Below, piece after piece: positions 55,014-64,000 of a DNA stretch of 64,000 bases; position 1 is the stretch's first letter, and the number at the start of each line of letters is the position of its first letter. The notes beneath the pieces were generated by a model. That model ran no database searches. It was given only the letters and a program-made list of their open reading frames with translations, and was not told the DNA's origin. A program made the translations under genes and the position numbers. This DNA is from Cupriavidus pauculus. GTDB taxonomy: Bacteria > Pseudomonadota > Gammaproteobacteria > Burkholderiales > Burkholderiaceae. Where the stretch lies: positions 496,001 to 560,000 of the forward strand of contig NZ_BPUO01000001.1 in the NCBI RefSeq assembly GCF_022179805.1, read 5' to 3'.

Positions 55014-56051
55014 ATGGCCGCCCAGCCCGAGTCTCTGATGTCCTCTCCCGACCGCATGCGGCTACGCCGCCTGCTGCTCAAATCCCTGCCGATGAGTGCC
55101 ATGCCCGTGGCATCGCTGGCCGGTCTTGCCCAGATTGCCCACGCCGCCGAGCCTGCATCGAGCAGCCGGCCGATTTCGATGGTGTTGCCGTTTCCGCCGG
55201 GCGGGAGCGTCGATATCGTGGCCAGGCAACTGCAGCCGGGATTGAAGACGAGCCTCGGCCAGACCGTGGTGGTGGACAACAAGCCCGGCGCCGGTGGCCT
55301 GATTGCCAGCAGCACCGTGGCGCGCGCCAAGCCCGATGGCAATACGTTGTTGATGGCCTTCGATACACACGCCATCAACCCGTTCGCCTACAAGAACCTG
55401 CCCTACGACACGTTCAAGGACTTCACGCCAATCACGCAGCTGGTGCGCTTCCCGCTGGTTATTGCCGCCAACCCGGCGCTATCAGCATCAAACGTGCGGG
55501 AATTGATCGAGCTGGCCAAGTCGAATCCCAATGCGGTGCGCTTTGCATCGTCGGGGATCGGCAGCCTGAACCAGCTGGCCGCCGAATCGCTGGCCACTGA
55601 AGCGGGCGTGCATTTCCTGCACGTGCCATACAAGGGCGGCGGCCCGGCCGTGCAGGCCGTACTGGCGGGCGAGGTCGACCTGTTCTTCAGCAGCTACGCA
55701 GCCGTCCAGGCGCACGTCGCGGCCAAGACGATCAAGGTGCTGGGCGTGACCGGCACCAATCGCATCAAGCAGATGCCCCAGGTGCCGACCGTGGCGGAAC
55801 AGGGGTTCAAGGGTTTCGAGGCGTATTCGTGGATTGGCGTTTTCGGTCCCGCGCATATGCAGCCCGACGCAGTGATGCGCCTGCATGACGCACTGGCGGT
55901 AGCGATCAAGCAACCCAAGGTGGTGGAAGCATTGACGGCACAGGGTTTCGAGATCGCGGTGGGAACGCCGGCCGACCTCGGCAACCTGGTGCGTCACGAG
56001 CACGACAAGTGGCAGGCCGTGGCCCGCAAGGCCAATATCCAGTTCGACTGA
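55014..56051 (+). CDS. Bug/TctC family solute-binding protein
   Basis: A periplasmic binding protein (345 aa) of the tripartite tricarboxylate transporter Bug family, abundant in Burkholderiales. The leader has an arginine-rich RMRLRR stretch and a hydrophobic core ending AHAA, so it is exported, possibly by Tat. The mature domain shows MVLPFPPGGSVDIVARQL, VVVDNKPGAGGLIASSTVARAKPDG and HVPYKGGGPAVQAVLAGEVDLFF, as in the family. An in-frame ATG 24 bp later is an equally possible start. No TctA/TctB genes are nearby, as is usual for orphan Bug genes. The ligand is unknown. Confidence 0.88.
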   Translation: MAAQPESLMSSPDRMRLRRLLLKSLPMSAMPVASLAGLAQIAHAAEPASSSRPISMVLPFPPGGSVDIVARQLQPGLKTSLGQTVVVDNKPGAGGLIASSTVARAKPDGNTLLMAFDTHAINPFAYKNLPYDTFKDFTPITQLVRFPLVIAANPALSASNVRELIELAKSNPNAVRFASSGIGSLNQLAAESLATEAGVHFLHVPYKGGGPAVQAVLAGEVDLFFSSYAAVQAHVAAKTIKVLGVTGTNRIKQMPQVPTVAEQGFKGFEAYSWIGVFGPAHMQPDAVMRLHDALAVAIKQPKVVEALTAQGFEIAVGTPADLGNLVRHEHDKWQAVARKANIQFD

Positions 56052-56055
56052 GCCG

Positions 56056-56895
56056 ATGCAGCCTGAACCCTTTGATCATGCGGTCATCGTCTGCGGTGAC
56101 CTGGACGCTGCCGCCAACCAGTGGCGCGCACTCGGCTTCACGCTGACACCGCGCGGCTATCACACGCTGGGGTCGCAGAACCATTGCATCATGCTGGCGC
56201 ACGACTACCTGGAATTGCTGCACGTGACGGCGCCCAGCCCGAGCCGCCAGTATTACTGGGACGCCCAGCAGCGCGGCGGCGGGTTTGCCGCCATGTCGTG
56301 CAAGAGCCGCGACGCGTTTGCCACGGCCGACCGTCTGCGTGCGGCTGGTTTCCAGCCCTCTGATCCGATCGAGTTCTCGCGCCCGGTGCGGCTCGACGAT
56401 GGCAGCGAGCATCCGGCCACGTTCCGCGTGACCGCGCTCGACCACGCGCCCGGCGCCCGCTACTTCGTGTGCGAGCACCGTACCCCGGACCTGCTCTGGC
56501 GGCCGGAATGGCTGGCGCATGCAAATGGCGCCCAGGCGATTGCCGCGACGTACCTGGTGGTGGATGCCGCCGAGGTGGCGGCGACGGCCGAAGCCTATGC
56601 CACGCTGACCGATGCCCCGATCACGCAGGCGACCGGTGAGATGGCTGTTCTGGATGTGGCTGGCGCGTCGTTCGTCGTGACGGCGCCGCAGGCATTGGCG
56701 GATGCCGCCGATGTGCCGCAGCTCCGGCACGCATCGACCGGCTATGCCGCGATTCGCATCGCCACCGATGATCTGGAAGGCGCACGCGCTCACTGGCGCG
56801 CGCATGGCGTGCAGGCGGTGGATCTGTCGCCGCTGGTGTCGCTGATTCCGGCCGAACAGGCCAATGGCGTGGCGCTGGTGTTCGAGCAGCGCTAG
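56056..56895 (+). CDS. VOC/glyoxalase-like protein
   Basis: A 279-residue protein of the vicinal-oxygen-chelate superfamily (glyoxalase-like 3 type). Its N-terminal module starts FDHAVIVCGDLDAAANQWRALGFTLTPRGYHTLGSQNHCIMLAHDYLELL, with metal-ligand-like His/Glu positions, and a second module is seen at about 155-279. It begins 4 bp after the Bug protein gene, implying a shared transcript. The reaction is unknown; dioxygenases, isomerases and resistance proteins use the fold. Confidence 0.82.
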   Translation: MQPEPFDHAVIVCGDLDAAANQWRALGFTLTPRGYHTLGSQNHCIMLAHDYLELLHVTAPSPSRQYYWDAQQRGGGFAAMSCKSRDAFATADRLRAAGFQPSDPIEFSRPVRLDDGSEHPATFRVTALDHAPGARYFVCEHRTPDLLWRPEWLAHANGAQAIAATYLVVDAAEVAATAEAYATLTDAPITQATGEMAVLDVAGASFVVTAPQALADAADVPQLRHASTGYAAIRIATDDLEGARAHWRAHGVQAVDLSPLVSLIPAEQANGVALVFEQR

Positions 56896-56922
56896 GGTTT
56901 TTGCTTTTGCTTTTGATTTTCT

Positions 56923-56949
56923 CCCCTCTCCCGCAAGGCGGGAGAGGGG
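56923..56949. repeat. REP-like palindrome (copy e)
   Basis: CCCCTCTCCCGC / GCGGGAGAGGGG around AAG, between the convergent VOC and dut genes. Just before it a T-rich stretch with three near-repeats of TTTTGC begins at 56899. Confidence 0.88.
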
Positions 56950-56964
56950 AGAAAACACCCCCCC

Positions 56965-57462
56965 TCAGCCCGCCTTCACGTGGGCCACACCGGTCGACCC
57001 AAAACCCCCCGCGCCGCGTGCCGAATCTTCCGAGAACTCGTCCACGGTCGTGAACACCGGGCGCAGCACCGGCACGAACATCATCTGGGCGATGCGCTCG
57101 CCGGGCTGGATCACGATCGGCTCGGTGCCGGGCGCGTTGCGGTTCCAGACGCTGACCATGATCTGGCCCTGGTAGTCGGCATCGATCACGCCGATGGAAT
57201 TGCCCAGCACCAGGCCCTTCTTGTGACCCAGGCCCGAGCGCGGCACGATCGTCGCGCACATGTACGGGTTGCCCATATGCACCGCGATGCCGGCCGGCAC
57301 CAGTTGCGCCGGCGTACCGGGGGCAATGCTCACCGGACCGTCCACGCAGGCGTGCAGGTCGATGGCGGCGGCCATGTCGCTCTGGTAGGCGGGCAGGCCC
57401 CAGTCGTTCAGGCGGGCGTCGAGCACCTTGATCTCGACGGTCGGGTTGGCGGCTACGGTCAT
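56965..57462 (-). CDS. dut: dUTP diphosphatase
   Basis: A 165-residue trimeric dUTPase that removes dUTP and supplies dUMP. Conserved motifs are AAIDLHA near residue 33, PRSGLGHKKG near 74, NSIGVIDADYQG near 88, GERIAQMMFVP near 122, and the flexible C-terminal RGAGGFGSTG. The length is as usual, with a short N-terminal leader. Its place near coaBC is common in proteobacteria. Confidence 0.96.
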   Translation of the reverse strand: MTVAANPTVEIKVLDARLNDWGLPAYQSDMAAAIDLHACVDGPVSIAPGTPAQLVPAGIAVHMGNPYMCATIVPRSGLGHKKGLVLGNSIGVIDADYQGQIMVSVWNRNAPGTEPIVIQPGERIAQMMFVPVLRPVFTTVDEFSEDSARGAGGFGSTGVAHVKAG

Positions 57463-57547
57463 GGATCCGGATTCCTAGAATGACAAAGGCGGCATGATAC
57501 CGCGCCGCCCGTGCCGATCCTCCACTTCCATGCAACCGCGGGCCGCT

Positions 57548-58567
57548 TCAACCCTGCAGGTCGAACACCTCGGCCAGCAGCTCGTAGGTGCGCATGCGCG
57601 CCCGGTACGAGGCCGTCACGCTCAGCACCACCAGCTCATCGGCCGCGAAGCGATCCTTCAGGGCCAGCATGCGCTCGGCCACCTGCGCGGGCGTGCCGCA
57701 GATCGTGCGGGGACGTTCCCGCTCGATGATCAGGCGGTCGCGCTCGGTCGGCGTGAAATCGGCCGCCTGCGCCAGCGACGGGATCGGCGCGTTGACGCCA
57801 TAGGCCATCTGCAGCCGGCGGATATCGACCGCGCTCTCCAGCGTCGCCGCCTCGGCCTCGGTATCGGCGCAAATCACGAACACGGCCGCCGCGCTGTACG
57901 GCTTGTCGCCATACCCGGCTTCGAAATCCTCGCGATACTGCTGCGCGACCCGGTCGCCGCCGTGCGCGCTGATGAAGTGGGCGAATGCGAATCGCAGGCC
58001 CAGCCGCGCTGCCAGGGCGCCGCCAAAATCGCTCGATCCCAGCACCCAAAGCTCGGGCAGGGTATCGATGGCGGGCTGCAGCAGCACGCCTTCGGCGAGG
58101 TGGTCGGGCGGTACTTCGCCGCGCAGCAGGAACGACAGGTCCTGTACCTGCTGCGGGAACTGGTCGCCACGGTTGTACTGGCCCATGGCCACGGCCTGCG
58201 CGGTACGCATGTCGCCGCCCGGGGCACGCCCGACGCCCAGGTCGATCCGGTTCGGGAACAGTGCCTCAAGCATCCGGAACTGCTCGGCCACCTTGAACGG
58301 GCTGTAGTAGGGCAGCATCACGCCGCCCGAACCCAGGCGGATACGGCTCGTCACGCTGCCCAGCCGCGCCAGCATGACTTCGGGCGCGGGATTGCACACG
58401 CCGTGCAGGCCGTGGTGCTCGGCGCACCAGTAGCGGGTGTAGCCGAGGGCATCGGCCATCTGGGCCAGGTCCACCGTGGCAGCCAGGGCGTCGCGGGCCG
58501 TGTGGCCGTGGATGACCGGGCTCTGGTCCAGTACCGACAGGCGCAGCTTGGGGCGAGGGGTGTTCAT
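57548..58567 (-). CDS. LLM class flavin-dependent oxidoreductase
   Basis: A 339-residue luciferase-like monooxygenase-fold protein using reduced flavin. Family segments are VLDQSPV near residue 11, YTRYWCAEHHGLHGVCNPAPEVMLARLGSVTSRIRLGSGGVMLPYYSPFKVAEQFRMLEALFPNRIDLGVGRAPGG (about residues 43-118), and QLPEL-like LPELWVLGSS in the middle (about 170). This matches the MsnO8-type subgroup. Substrate unknown. It is transcribed with coaBC, 18 bp upstream. Confidence 0.86.
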   Translation of the reverse strand: MNTPRPKLRLSVLDQSPVIHGHTARDALAATVDLAQMADALGYTRYWCAEHHGLHGVCNPAPEVMLARLGSVTSRIRLGSGGVMLPYYSPFKVAEQFRMLEALFPNRIDLGVGRAPGGDMRTAQAVAMGQYNRGDQFPQQVQDLSFLLRGEVPPDHLAEGVLLQPAIDTLPELWVLGSSDFGGALAARLGLRFAFAHFISAHGGDRVAQQYREDFEAGYGDKPYSAAAVFVICADTEAEAATLESAVDIRRLQMAYGVNAPIPSLAQAADFTPTERDRLIIERERPRTICGTPAQVAERMLALKDRFAADELVVLSVTASYRARMRTYELLAEVFDLQG

Positions 58568-58585
58568 GATTCGGGGCGAAAGGCG

Positions 58586-59785
58586 TTACACGGATTTGCG
58601 CGGCAGGCGCTGGCCGATGGCGCCAACCAGCTCGCGCGCCAGCGACAGCTTGTCGGCGCGGGGCAGGCGCGTCATGCCATTGGCATCGAACAGCACGATC
58701 TCGTTGTCGTCGAGGCCGAAGGTATGGTGGCCGATATTGCCCACCAGCAGCGGCACACCCTTGCGCTGGCGCTTCTGCTCGCCGTATTGCTCCAGGTTCT
58801 CGCTTTCCGCCGCGAAGCCGACGCAGTAGGGGGCATCGGCGCGCGCCGCCACGGCCGCCAGGATGTCTGGGTTCTGCACGAACTGCAGCGTCGGCGTATC
58901 GGTATCGTTGGCCTTCTTGAGCTTCTGCTGGGCGACTTCGGCGGGGCGCCAGTCGGCCACGGCGGCCACGGCGATGAAGACGTCGACATCGCGTAGCTGC
59001 GCCATCACCGCATCGTGCATCTGCTGCGCACTGCGCACGTCGGTACGCGCCACGCCGCGCGGCGTGGGCAGCGCGGTGGGACCGGCCACCAGCAGCACGT
59101 CGGCGCCGGCCTCGCGGGCGGCACGGGCAATCGAAAAGCCCATCTTGCCTGACGACAGGTTGGTGATGCCGCGCACCGGGTCGATGGCCTCGAAGGTCGG
59201 CCCGGCGGTGATCAGCAGGCGCTTGCCCTGCAGCGGCTTGGGCTGGAAGAAAGCGATCAGGTCTTCCACCAGCTCCTCGGGCTCCAGCATCCGGCCATCG
59301 CCGATCTCGCCGCACGCCTGGTCACCGGTGCCCGGACCCAGGATCGTCACGCCGTCGGCGCGAAGCTGCGCGGCATTGCGTTGCGTGGGCGCGGCGGCCC
59401 ACATCTGGCGATTCATGGCCGGTGCCACCAGCAGCGGGCATTCGCGCGCGATGCACAGCGTGGTCAGCAGGTCGTCACAGAGGCCGTTGGCCACCTTGGC
59501 CAGGAAATCTGTGGAAGCGGGAGCGATCAGGATGGCATCGGCCTCGCGCGAGAGGTCGATATGGGCCATGTTGTTGTCGACGCGGGCATCCCACTGCGAC
59601 AGGAACACGGGGCGCCCGGACAGCGCCTGCATCGTGACCGGTGTGATGAAGTGGGTGGCTGCCTCGGTCATGGCCACCTGGACGGTGGCGCCGGCCTTGG
59701 TCAGCAGCCGGACCAGCTCGGCCGACTTGTAGCAGGCAATGCCGCCGGTCAGGCCAAGGACGATGTGCTTGCCGCGCAAATCCAT
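58586..59785 (-). CDS. coaBC: bifunctional CoaBC (PPC decarboxylase / PPC synthetase)
   Basis: A 399-residue coenzyme A biosynthesis enzyme. The N-terminal flavodoxin-like CoaC domain has LGLTGGIACYKSAELVRLL near residue 8, the catalytic histidine region DNNMAHIDLSREADAILIAPAS, and APAMNRQMW near 119. The CoaB domain starts LLITAGPTFEAIDPVRGITNLSSGKMG near 193 and has the lysine cluster NDTDTPTLQFVQNPDIL near 295. The start is the ATG at 59785 (MDLRGKHIVLG); a longer reading crosses a REP-like palindrome. Confidence 0.96.
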   Translation of the reverse strand: MDLRGKHIVLGLTGGIACYKSAELVRLLTKAGATVQVAMTEAATHFITPVTMQALSGRPVFLSQWDARVDNNMAHIDLSREADAILIAPASTDFLAKVANGLCDDLLTTLCIARECPLLVAPAMNRQMWAAAPTQRNAAQLRADGVTILGPGTGDQACGEIGDGRMLEPEELVEDLIAFFQPKPLQGKRLLITAGPTFEAIDPVRGITNLSSGKMGFSIARAAREAGADVLLVAGPTALPTPRGVARTDVRSAQQMHDAVMAQLRDVDVFIAVAAVADWRPAEVAQQKLKKANDTDTPTLQFVQNPDILAAVAARADAPYCVGFAAESENLEQYGEQKRQRKGVPLLVGNIGHHTFGLDDNEIVLFDANGMTRLPRADKLSLARELVGAIGQRLPRKSV

Positions 59786-59864
59786 GGGGAAGCTCTTGGG
59801 AATGAACTGGAGTTCCGCATGATACCGCCGGGAGGCAGGATGCGCTGACTGGTTGGTGGGTGCT

Positions 59865-59890
59865 CCCCTCTCCCGCACGCGGGAGAGGGG
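59865..59890. repeat. REP-like palindrome (copy f)
   Basis: CCCCTCTCCCGC-AC-GCGGGAGAGGGG in the 124 bp gap between the lspA 3' end and the coaBC start, both on the minus strand. Confidence 0.88.
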
Positions 59891-59909
59891 AGAATGCAAC
59901 GGCAATGCC

Positions 59910-60443
59910 TCAGTGACGCCGCACGCGCCTCAGCTCATCCACGATCAGCAGCACCGCGCCAACCGTGATGGCGCAGTCCGCCACGTTAAAGGCCGGGAAG
60001 TGCGTGTTGCGCCAGTGAAAGTCCAGGAAGTCGATCACGTGGCCGTAGAGGACGCGGTCCACCACGTTGCCCACGGCGCCGCCCAGGATCAGCGACACGG
60101 CCAGGCAGAACAGCTTCTGGCCGGTATGGCGATACAGCAGCCAGACGATGAAGCCGCCCACCACCACGCCCAGCAGCGTGAAGAACCAGCGCTGCCAGCC
60201 GCCCGCATCAGCCAGGAAGCTGAACGCCGCGCCCTTGTTGTACACCAGCACCAGGTTGAAGAAGCTGGTGACCGGGCGCGATTCCCCATACGTGAACGCA
60301 CGCGAGATCACGATCTTGAAGAACTGGTCGATCATGACCACCAGCAGCGCAAAGGCCATCCACAGCCACGGCGTGACGTTGGCGCTGGCCTTGCTCTTGC
60401 CGCGCGCCGCCGGGCGCGAGGAACGGGTCGAGGACGATGCCAT
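59910..60443 (-). CDS. lspA: lipoprotein signal peptidase II
   Basis: A 177-residue inner-membrane aspartyl protease that cleaves prolipoproteins at the lipobox. Four helices flank the catalytic aspartates: [20 protein letters not shown] near residue 122 and [18 protein letters not shown] near 148. The N-terminal 20 residues are basic and low complexity. The start overlaps the ileS stop by one base (TGATG), so translation is coupled in the ribF-ileS-lspA operon. Confidence 0.96.
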   Translation of the reverse strand: MASSSTRSSRPAARGKSKASANVTPWLWMAFALLVVMIDQFFKIVISRAFTYGESRPVTSFFNLVLVYNKGAAFSFLADAGGWQRWFFTLLGVVVGGFIVWLLYRHTGQKLFCLAVSLILGGAVGNVVDRVLYGHVIDFLDFHWRNTHFPAFNVADCAITVGAVLLIVDELRRVRRH

Positions 60444-63322
60444 CAGGCGTGGCTCCTGTGCTCACCGGCGCCGAACAGGTTGCTGTCGCAGCGGCCGCAA
60501 ATGGTCGGATGGGCCGGGTTGTGGCCCACGTCGGCGCGGTAGTGCCAGCAGCGCTCGCACTTGGCATGCTGCGACGGCGTGACCGTCACCAGCAGGTCGC
60601 CGCCCTCGGGAGCCGGCGTGACCTTGGCCGCCGATGTCAGCAGCACGAAGCGCAGGTCGTCATGCAGGCTTTGCAGCGCCGCCAGAACCGGGCCGCCGGC
60701 CGCGATCGTGACCTCGGCCTGCAGCGACGAACCGATATCGCCTTCCACGCGCACGGCTTCAAGCTGGCGCGTGACTTCGGCGCGCACGGCGCGGATCTCG
60801 TGCCACTTCTGCAGCAGGTCGTCGGCATCGTCCACGGCCGGTACATCGTAGTACGTGCTCGTGAAGATCGTGTCCGTGTGGTCGGTGCCATGGGCAAAGA
60901 TCTGCCACGCTTCCTCGGCCGTGAACGACAGGAACGGCGCCATCCAGTGCAGCATCGCCTGGGTGATGTGATACAGCGCGTTCTGCGCACCGCGGCGTGC
61001 CTTCGAGTCGGCAGCGGTGGTGTACAGGCGGTCCTTCAGCACGTCCAGGTAGAAGCCGCCCAGGTCTTCCGAGCAGAACGTCTGCAGCTTGGCCACCACC
61101 GGGTGGAACTCGTACGCCTGGTAGTGCGACAGCACTTCCTTCTGCAGGCGGTCGGTCAGTGCCACGGCGTAGCGGTCGATCTCCAGCCATTCCGATGCCG
61201 GCAGCGCGTGCTTGGCGTGGTCGTAGTCGGTCAGGTTGGCCAGCAGGAAGCGCAGCGTGTTGCGGATGCGGCGATAGCCTTCCACCACGCGCTTGAGGAT
61301 CTCTTCGGAGATCGACAGTTCGCCCGAGTAGTCGGTCGACGCCACCCACAGGCGGATGATTTCCGCGCCCATCTTGTTCGAGATGTCCTGCGGCGCCACC
61401 GTGTTGCCCACCGACTTCGACATCTTGCGGCCTTCGCCGTCCACCGTGAAGCCGTGCGTCAGCAGCGCCTTGTAAGGCGGCTTGCCGTACAGCATCGACG
61501 CCGTCAACAGCGACGAGTGGAACCAGCCGCGATGCTGGTCGGAGCCTTCCAGGTACAGGTCCGCCAGGCGGCCTTCGGGCGTGTCGGCGGATGCGTCGTA
61601 CAGTTCGTCACGATGCGAGCTGCGGATGACGGTCCAGTGCGTGGTGCCGGAATCGAACCACACGTCGAGCGTGTCGCGGTTCTTCTCGTACAGCGCGGCT
61701 TCGTCGCCCAGCAGCTCGACCGGGTCCAGCGACTGCCAGGCCTCGATGCCCTGCTTTTCCACGCGGCGTGCCACTTCCTCCAGTAGTTCCGGCGTGCGCG
61801 GATGCAGCGCGCCGGTTTCCTTGTGCACGAAGAAGGCCATCGGCACGCCCCACTGGCGCTGGCGCGACAGCGTCCAGTCAGGACGGTTGGCGATCATGTT
61901 GTGCAGGCGCTGCTTGCCCCAGGCCGGGTAAAACTCGGTCGCCTCGATGCCGGCCAGCGCGGTTTCGCGCAGCGTCGGGCCGTTGTCGACCGGGTCCACA
62001 TCCATGCCTGCGAACCACTGCGAGGTGGCGCGGTAGATGATCGGCGTCTTGTGACGCCAGCAGTGCATGTAGCTGTGCTCGTACTTGTGCGAGTTGAACA
62101 GGTTGCCCGATTCGCGCAGCACTTCCACGATCTTGGGGTTGGCATCCCAGATCGACAGGCCACCGAACAGCGGCAGCGTGCTGGCGTAGACGCCATCGCC
62201 CATCACGGGGCTGATGATGTCGGCGTCGGGCATGCCGTGCGCCTTGCACGACTGGAAGTCTTCCACGCCATAGGCCGGCGCCGAGTGGACGATGCCGGTG
62301 CCGGTGTCGGTGGTGACGTAGTCGCCCAGGTACACCGGCGACGTACGCGCATAGCCCGCGTCCATCTTGGCCAGCGGATGGTGGAAGCGCACCTCGGTCA
62401 GCGCATCGCCGCGCGCGGTGGCCACGATCTGGCCTTCCAGCGCGTAGGTCTTCAATTGTTCCTCGACGCGGTCGCGCGCCAGGATCAGGAAGCCGCGCGG
62501 CGTGTCGACCAGCGCGTATTCCACTTCCGGGTGCATGTTCAGCGCCTGGTTCGACGGGATGGTCCACGGCGTGGTGGTCCAGATCACGATCCAGCCCGGC
62601 TTGCCTTCCAGTTGCGCCACGGGCACGTGGAACGCGTGGGCAATCTTGTCCGTCTCGGCAAACGGGAAACCGACGTCGATCGACAGGTCAACCTTGTCCT
62701 TGTACTCGACTTCCGCCTCGGCCAGTGCCGAGCCGCAGTCGAAGCACCAGTTCACCGGCTTCAGGCCCCGGAACACGTAGCCGCGCTCCATGATCTTGCC
62801 CAGCGCGCGCAGCTCATCGGCTTCGTTGCTGAAGTTCATGGTCAGGTACGGATTGTCCCAGTCGCCCAGCACGCCCAGGCGCTCGAAATCCTTCTTCTGG
62901 CGGGCGATCTGCTCGGTGGCGTAGGCGCGTGCCTTGGCCTGGACTTCCTGCACGGGCAGGCCCTTGCCAAACTGCTTTTCGATCTGGATCTCGATCGGCA
63001 TGCCATGGCAGTCCCAGCCCGGCACGTAGACGGCGTCAAGCCCGGTCAGGCCGCGCGCCTTGATGATCATGTCCTTCAGGACCTTGTTCACCGCGTGGCC
63101 GATGTGGATGTCGCCGTTGGCATACGGGGGGCCGTCATGCAGCACGAACTTCTTCGCGCCCTTGCGCGCGGCGCGGATCTTCTTGTAGAGCTGCTTGTCC
63201 TGCCACTGCTTCACCCATTGCGGCTCGCGCTTGGGTAGGTCGCCACGCATCGGGAACGGGGTGTCCAGCAGGTTGACCGGATACTTGCTTTTTTCGGGCT
63301 TGGCGCGTTTGTCGTCGGACAT
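60443..63322 (-). CDS. ileS: isoleucyl-tRNA synthetase
   Basis: A 959-residue class I synthetase. The HIGH region is [22 protein letters not shown] near residue 65, the editing domain is in the middle ([18 protein letters not shown] near 205-225), and KMSKS is in [15 protein letters not shown] near 630. The C-terminal zinc ribbon has [12 protein letters not shown] and [10 protein letters not shown] near 920-950, as in the bacterial (type 1) form. The ATG giving [18 protein letters not shown] is the usual start. It is transcribed between ribF and lspA. Confidence 0.97.
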   Translation of the reverse strand: MSDDKRAKPEKSKYPVNLLDTPFPMRGDLPKREPQWVKQWQDKQLYKKIRAARKGAKKFVLHDGPPYANGDIHIGHAVNKVLKDMIIKARGLTGLDAVYVPGWDCHGMPIEIQIEKQFGKGLPVQEVQAKARAYATEQIARQKKDFERLGVLGDWDNPYLTMNFSNEADELRALGKIMERGYVFRGLKPVNWCFDCGSALAEAEVEYKDKVDLSIDVGFPFAETDKIAHAFHVPVAQLEGKPGWIVIWTTTPWTIPSNQALNMHPEVEYALVDTPRGFLILARDRVEEQLKTYALEGQIVATARGDALTEVRFHHPLAKMDAGYARTSPVYLGDYVTTDTGTGIVHSAPAYGVEDFQSCKAHGMPDADIISPVMGDGVYASTLPLFGGLSIWDANPKIVEVLRESGNLFNSHKYEHSYMHCWRHKTPIIYRATSQWFAGMDVDPVDNGPTLRETALAGIEATEFYPAWGKQRLHNMIANRPDWTLSRQRQWGVPMAFFVHKETGALHPRTPELLEEVARRVEKQGIEAWQSLDPVELLGDEAALYEKNRDTLDVWFDSGTTHWTVIRSSHRDELYDASADTPEGRLADLYLEGSDQHRGWFHSSLLTASMLYGKPPYKALLTHGFTVDGEGRKMSKSVGNTVAPQDISNKMGAEIIRLWVASTDYSGELSISEEILKRVVEGYRRIRNTLRFLLANLTDYDHAKHALPASEWLEIDRYAVALTDRLQKEVLSHYQAYEFHPVVAKLQTFCSEDLGGFYLDVLKDRLYTTAADSKARRGAQNALYHITQAMLHWMAPFLSFTAEEAWQIFAHGTDHTDTIFTSTYYDVPAVDDADDLLQKWHEIRAVRAEVTRQLEAVRVEGDIGSSLQAEVTIAAGGPVLAALQSLHDDLRFVLLTSAAKVTPAPEGGDLLVTVTPSQHAKCERCWHYRADVGHNPAHPTICGRCDSNLFGAGEHRSHA

Positions 63323-63444
63323 GGTTGATTCTCGGGGCAATTCGTTTGGGCGCGGACCGGTGGATGACCGCCGCGCGCGGGTCATATCGGGGCAAGGCAG
63401 GGCGGGTCCCGGCGGCGCGCCTCTCATGGGCGCGCTGCCGGCCG

Positions 63445-64000
63445 CTAGCTAATTCGATCGGTGGCGGAGGTGGCGAAGTCGCGGCGGTCGCCCGCCCCGA
63501 CGGTGTCGCTGCCGGCCGGGCCCAGTCCGAAGAACGCGCGGGCGTCCTCGGCATCCTTGGCAATGGCCGCGGTCAGCGCATTGAGGTTGTGGAAGCGCTC
63601 CTCGTCGCGCAGCTTCTTCATGAATTCCACACGCACCAGCTTGCCGTACAGGTTCGCGTTGACGTCGAACAGATGCACTTCCAGCAGCACGCGGCCGGCG
63701 TCTTCCACGGTCGGGCGCACGCCGATGCTGGCCACGCCCGGCAGCGGGTGGTCGGCAATGCCATGCACCTGCACCACGAAAATGCCGTTCACGGCCGGAC
63801 GCTTGTGCGTGATCCGCAGGTTCAGCGTGGGAAAGCCGAGGTTGCGGCCCAGCTTGCGGCCGTGGATCACGTGCCCGCTGATCGCGTAGCCGTGGCCCAG
63901 CAGGCGGCGCGCGTGTTCCAGGTCGCCGCCGGCCAGAGCCTGCCGCACCGCTGAACTGGAAATGCGGATGCCGCCTTCGGAAACGGAGCCCATCTGCTCC
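63445..64000 (-). CDS. ribF: RibF, riboflavin kinase / FAD synthetase (3' part)
   Basis: The C-terminal 180 or so residues of the bifunctional enzyme making FMN and FAD; the start lies beyond the window. It opens with [24 protein letters not shown], the end of the FAD-synthetase nucleotidyltransferase domain. The riboflavin kinase domain begins [24 protein letters not shown] and contains [12 protein letters not shown] and the C-terminal [15 protein letters not shown]. It is the first known gene of the ribF-ileS-lspA operon. Confidence 0.93.
   Translation of the reverse strand, partial: EQMGSVSEGGIRISSSAVRQALAGGDLEHARRLLGHGYAISGHVIHGRKLGRNLGFPTLNLRITHKRPAVNGIFVVQVHGIADHPLPGVASIGVRPTVEDAGRVLLEVHLFDVNANLYGKLVRVEFMKKLRDEERFHNLNALTAAIAKDAEDARAFFGLGPAGSDTVGAGDRRDFATSATDRIS

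Overview
The window is high-GC, gene-dense bacterial chromosome and most likely comes from a Cupriavidus-like member of the Burkholderiales. This rests on recognisable gene orders (murJ / rpsT / DUF3579 / argF; icd / alpha carbonic anhydrase / csp / clpS / clpA; ribF-ileS-lspA-coaBC-dut), a Burkholderiales-type trimeric porin, an orphan Bug-type solute-binding protein, and endonuclease-type MutL. The genus is inferred, not proven. I see no rRNA, tRNA, CRISPR array, prophage or insertion sequence.

0-9.3 kb: a GT4 glycosyltransferase overlapping diacylglycerol kinase; a TetR-LOG operon; a lone exported DUF1120 protein; and a leftward run of DUF4126, an FtsX-type permease, truncated haemoglobin and DUF924.

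9.3-26.8 kb: a near-complete purine-to-allantoate pathway. XdhAB with its chaperone XdhC oxidises hypoxanthine and xanthine. An adenine/adenosine deaminase and guanine deaminase feed it. PuuD, a membrane urate oxidase fused to cytochrome c, UraH and UraD take urate to allantoin, and PuuE opens allantoin to allantoate. An NCS2 permease and a porin probably import substrates, and LysR and GntR regulators sit at divergent promoters. Between guaD and puuD lie a fatty-acid desaturase behind a perfect FNR/Anr box, and a GDT1-family manganese exporter behind a yybP-ykoY Mn2+ riboswitch. No allantoicase or ureidoglycolate gene is present here.

26.8-48.9 kb: housekeeping genes: malic enzyme maeB, pepN, fbp, an aldose epimerase, a GNAT, miaA, mutL, dedA, a SirB1-type protein, murJ, rpsT, argF, ppnP, murB, yajQ, a DUF192 protein, a small lysine-rich secreted protein and rluE.

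48.9-64 kb: icd, alpha carbonic anhydrase, a cold-shock protein with a long leader, clpS-clpA, a Bug protein with a VOC protein, dut, an LLM flavin oxidoreductase, coaBC, lspA, ileS and the 3' part of ribF, which runs off the right edge.

Three kinds of non-coding structure deserve attention. First, ACAA half-sites recur at about 13 bp spacing before the purine permease and puuE, together with TTGT-NN-ACAA palindromes at the GntR promoter and inside uraH. Second, a REP-like palindrome family (CCCCTCTCCC...GGGAGAGGGG) lies at six sites, each next to a gene 3' end. Third, the Mn riboswitch has two mutually exclusive downstream stems. No wholly new multi-gene system stands out; the novelty is mainly regulatory.
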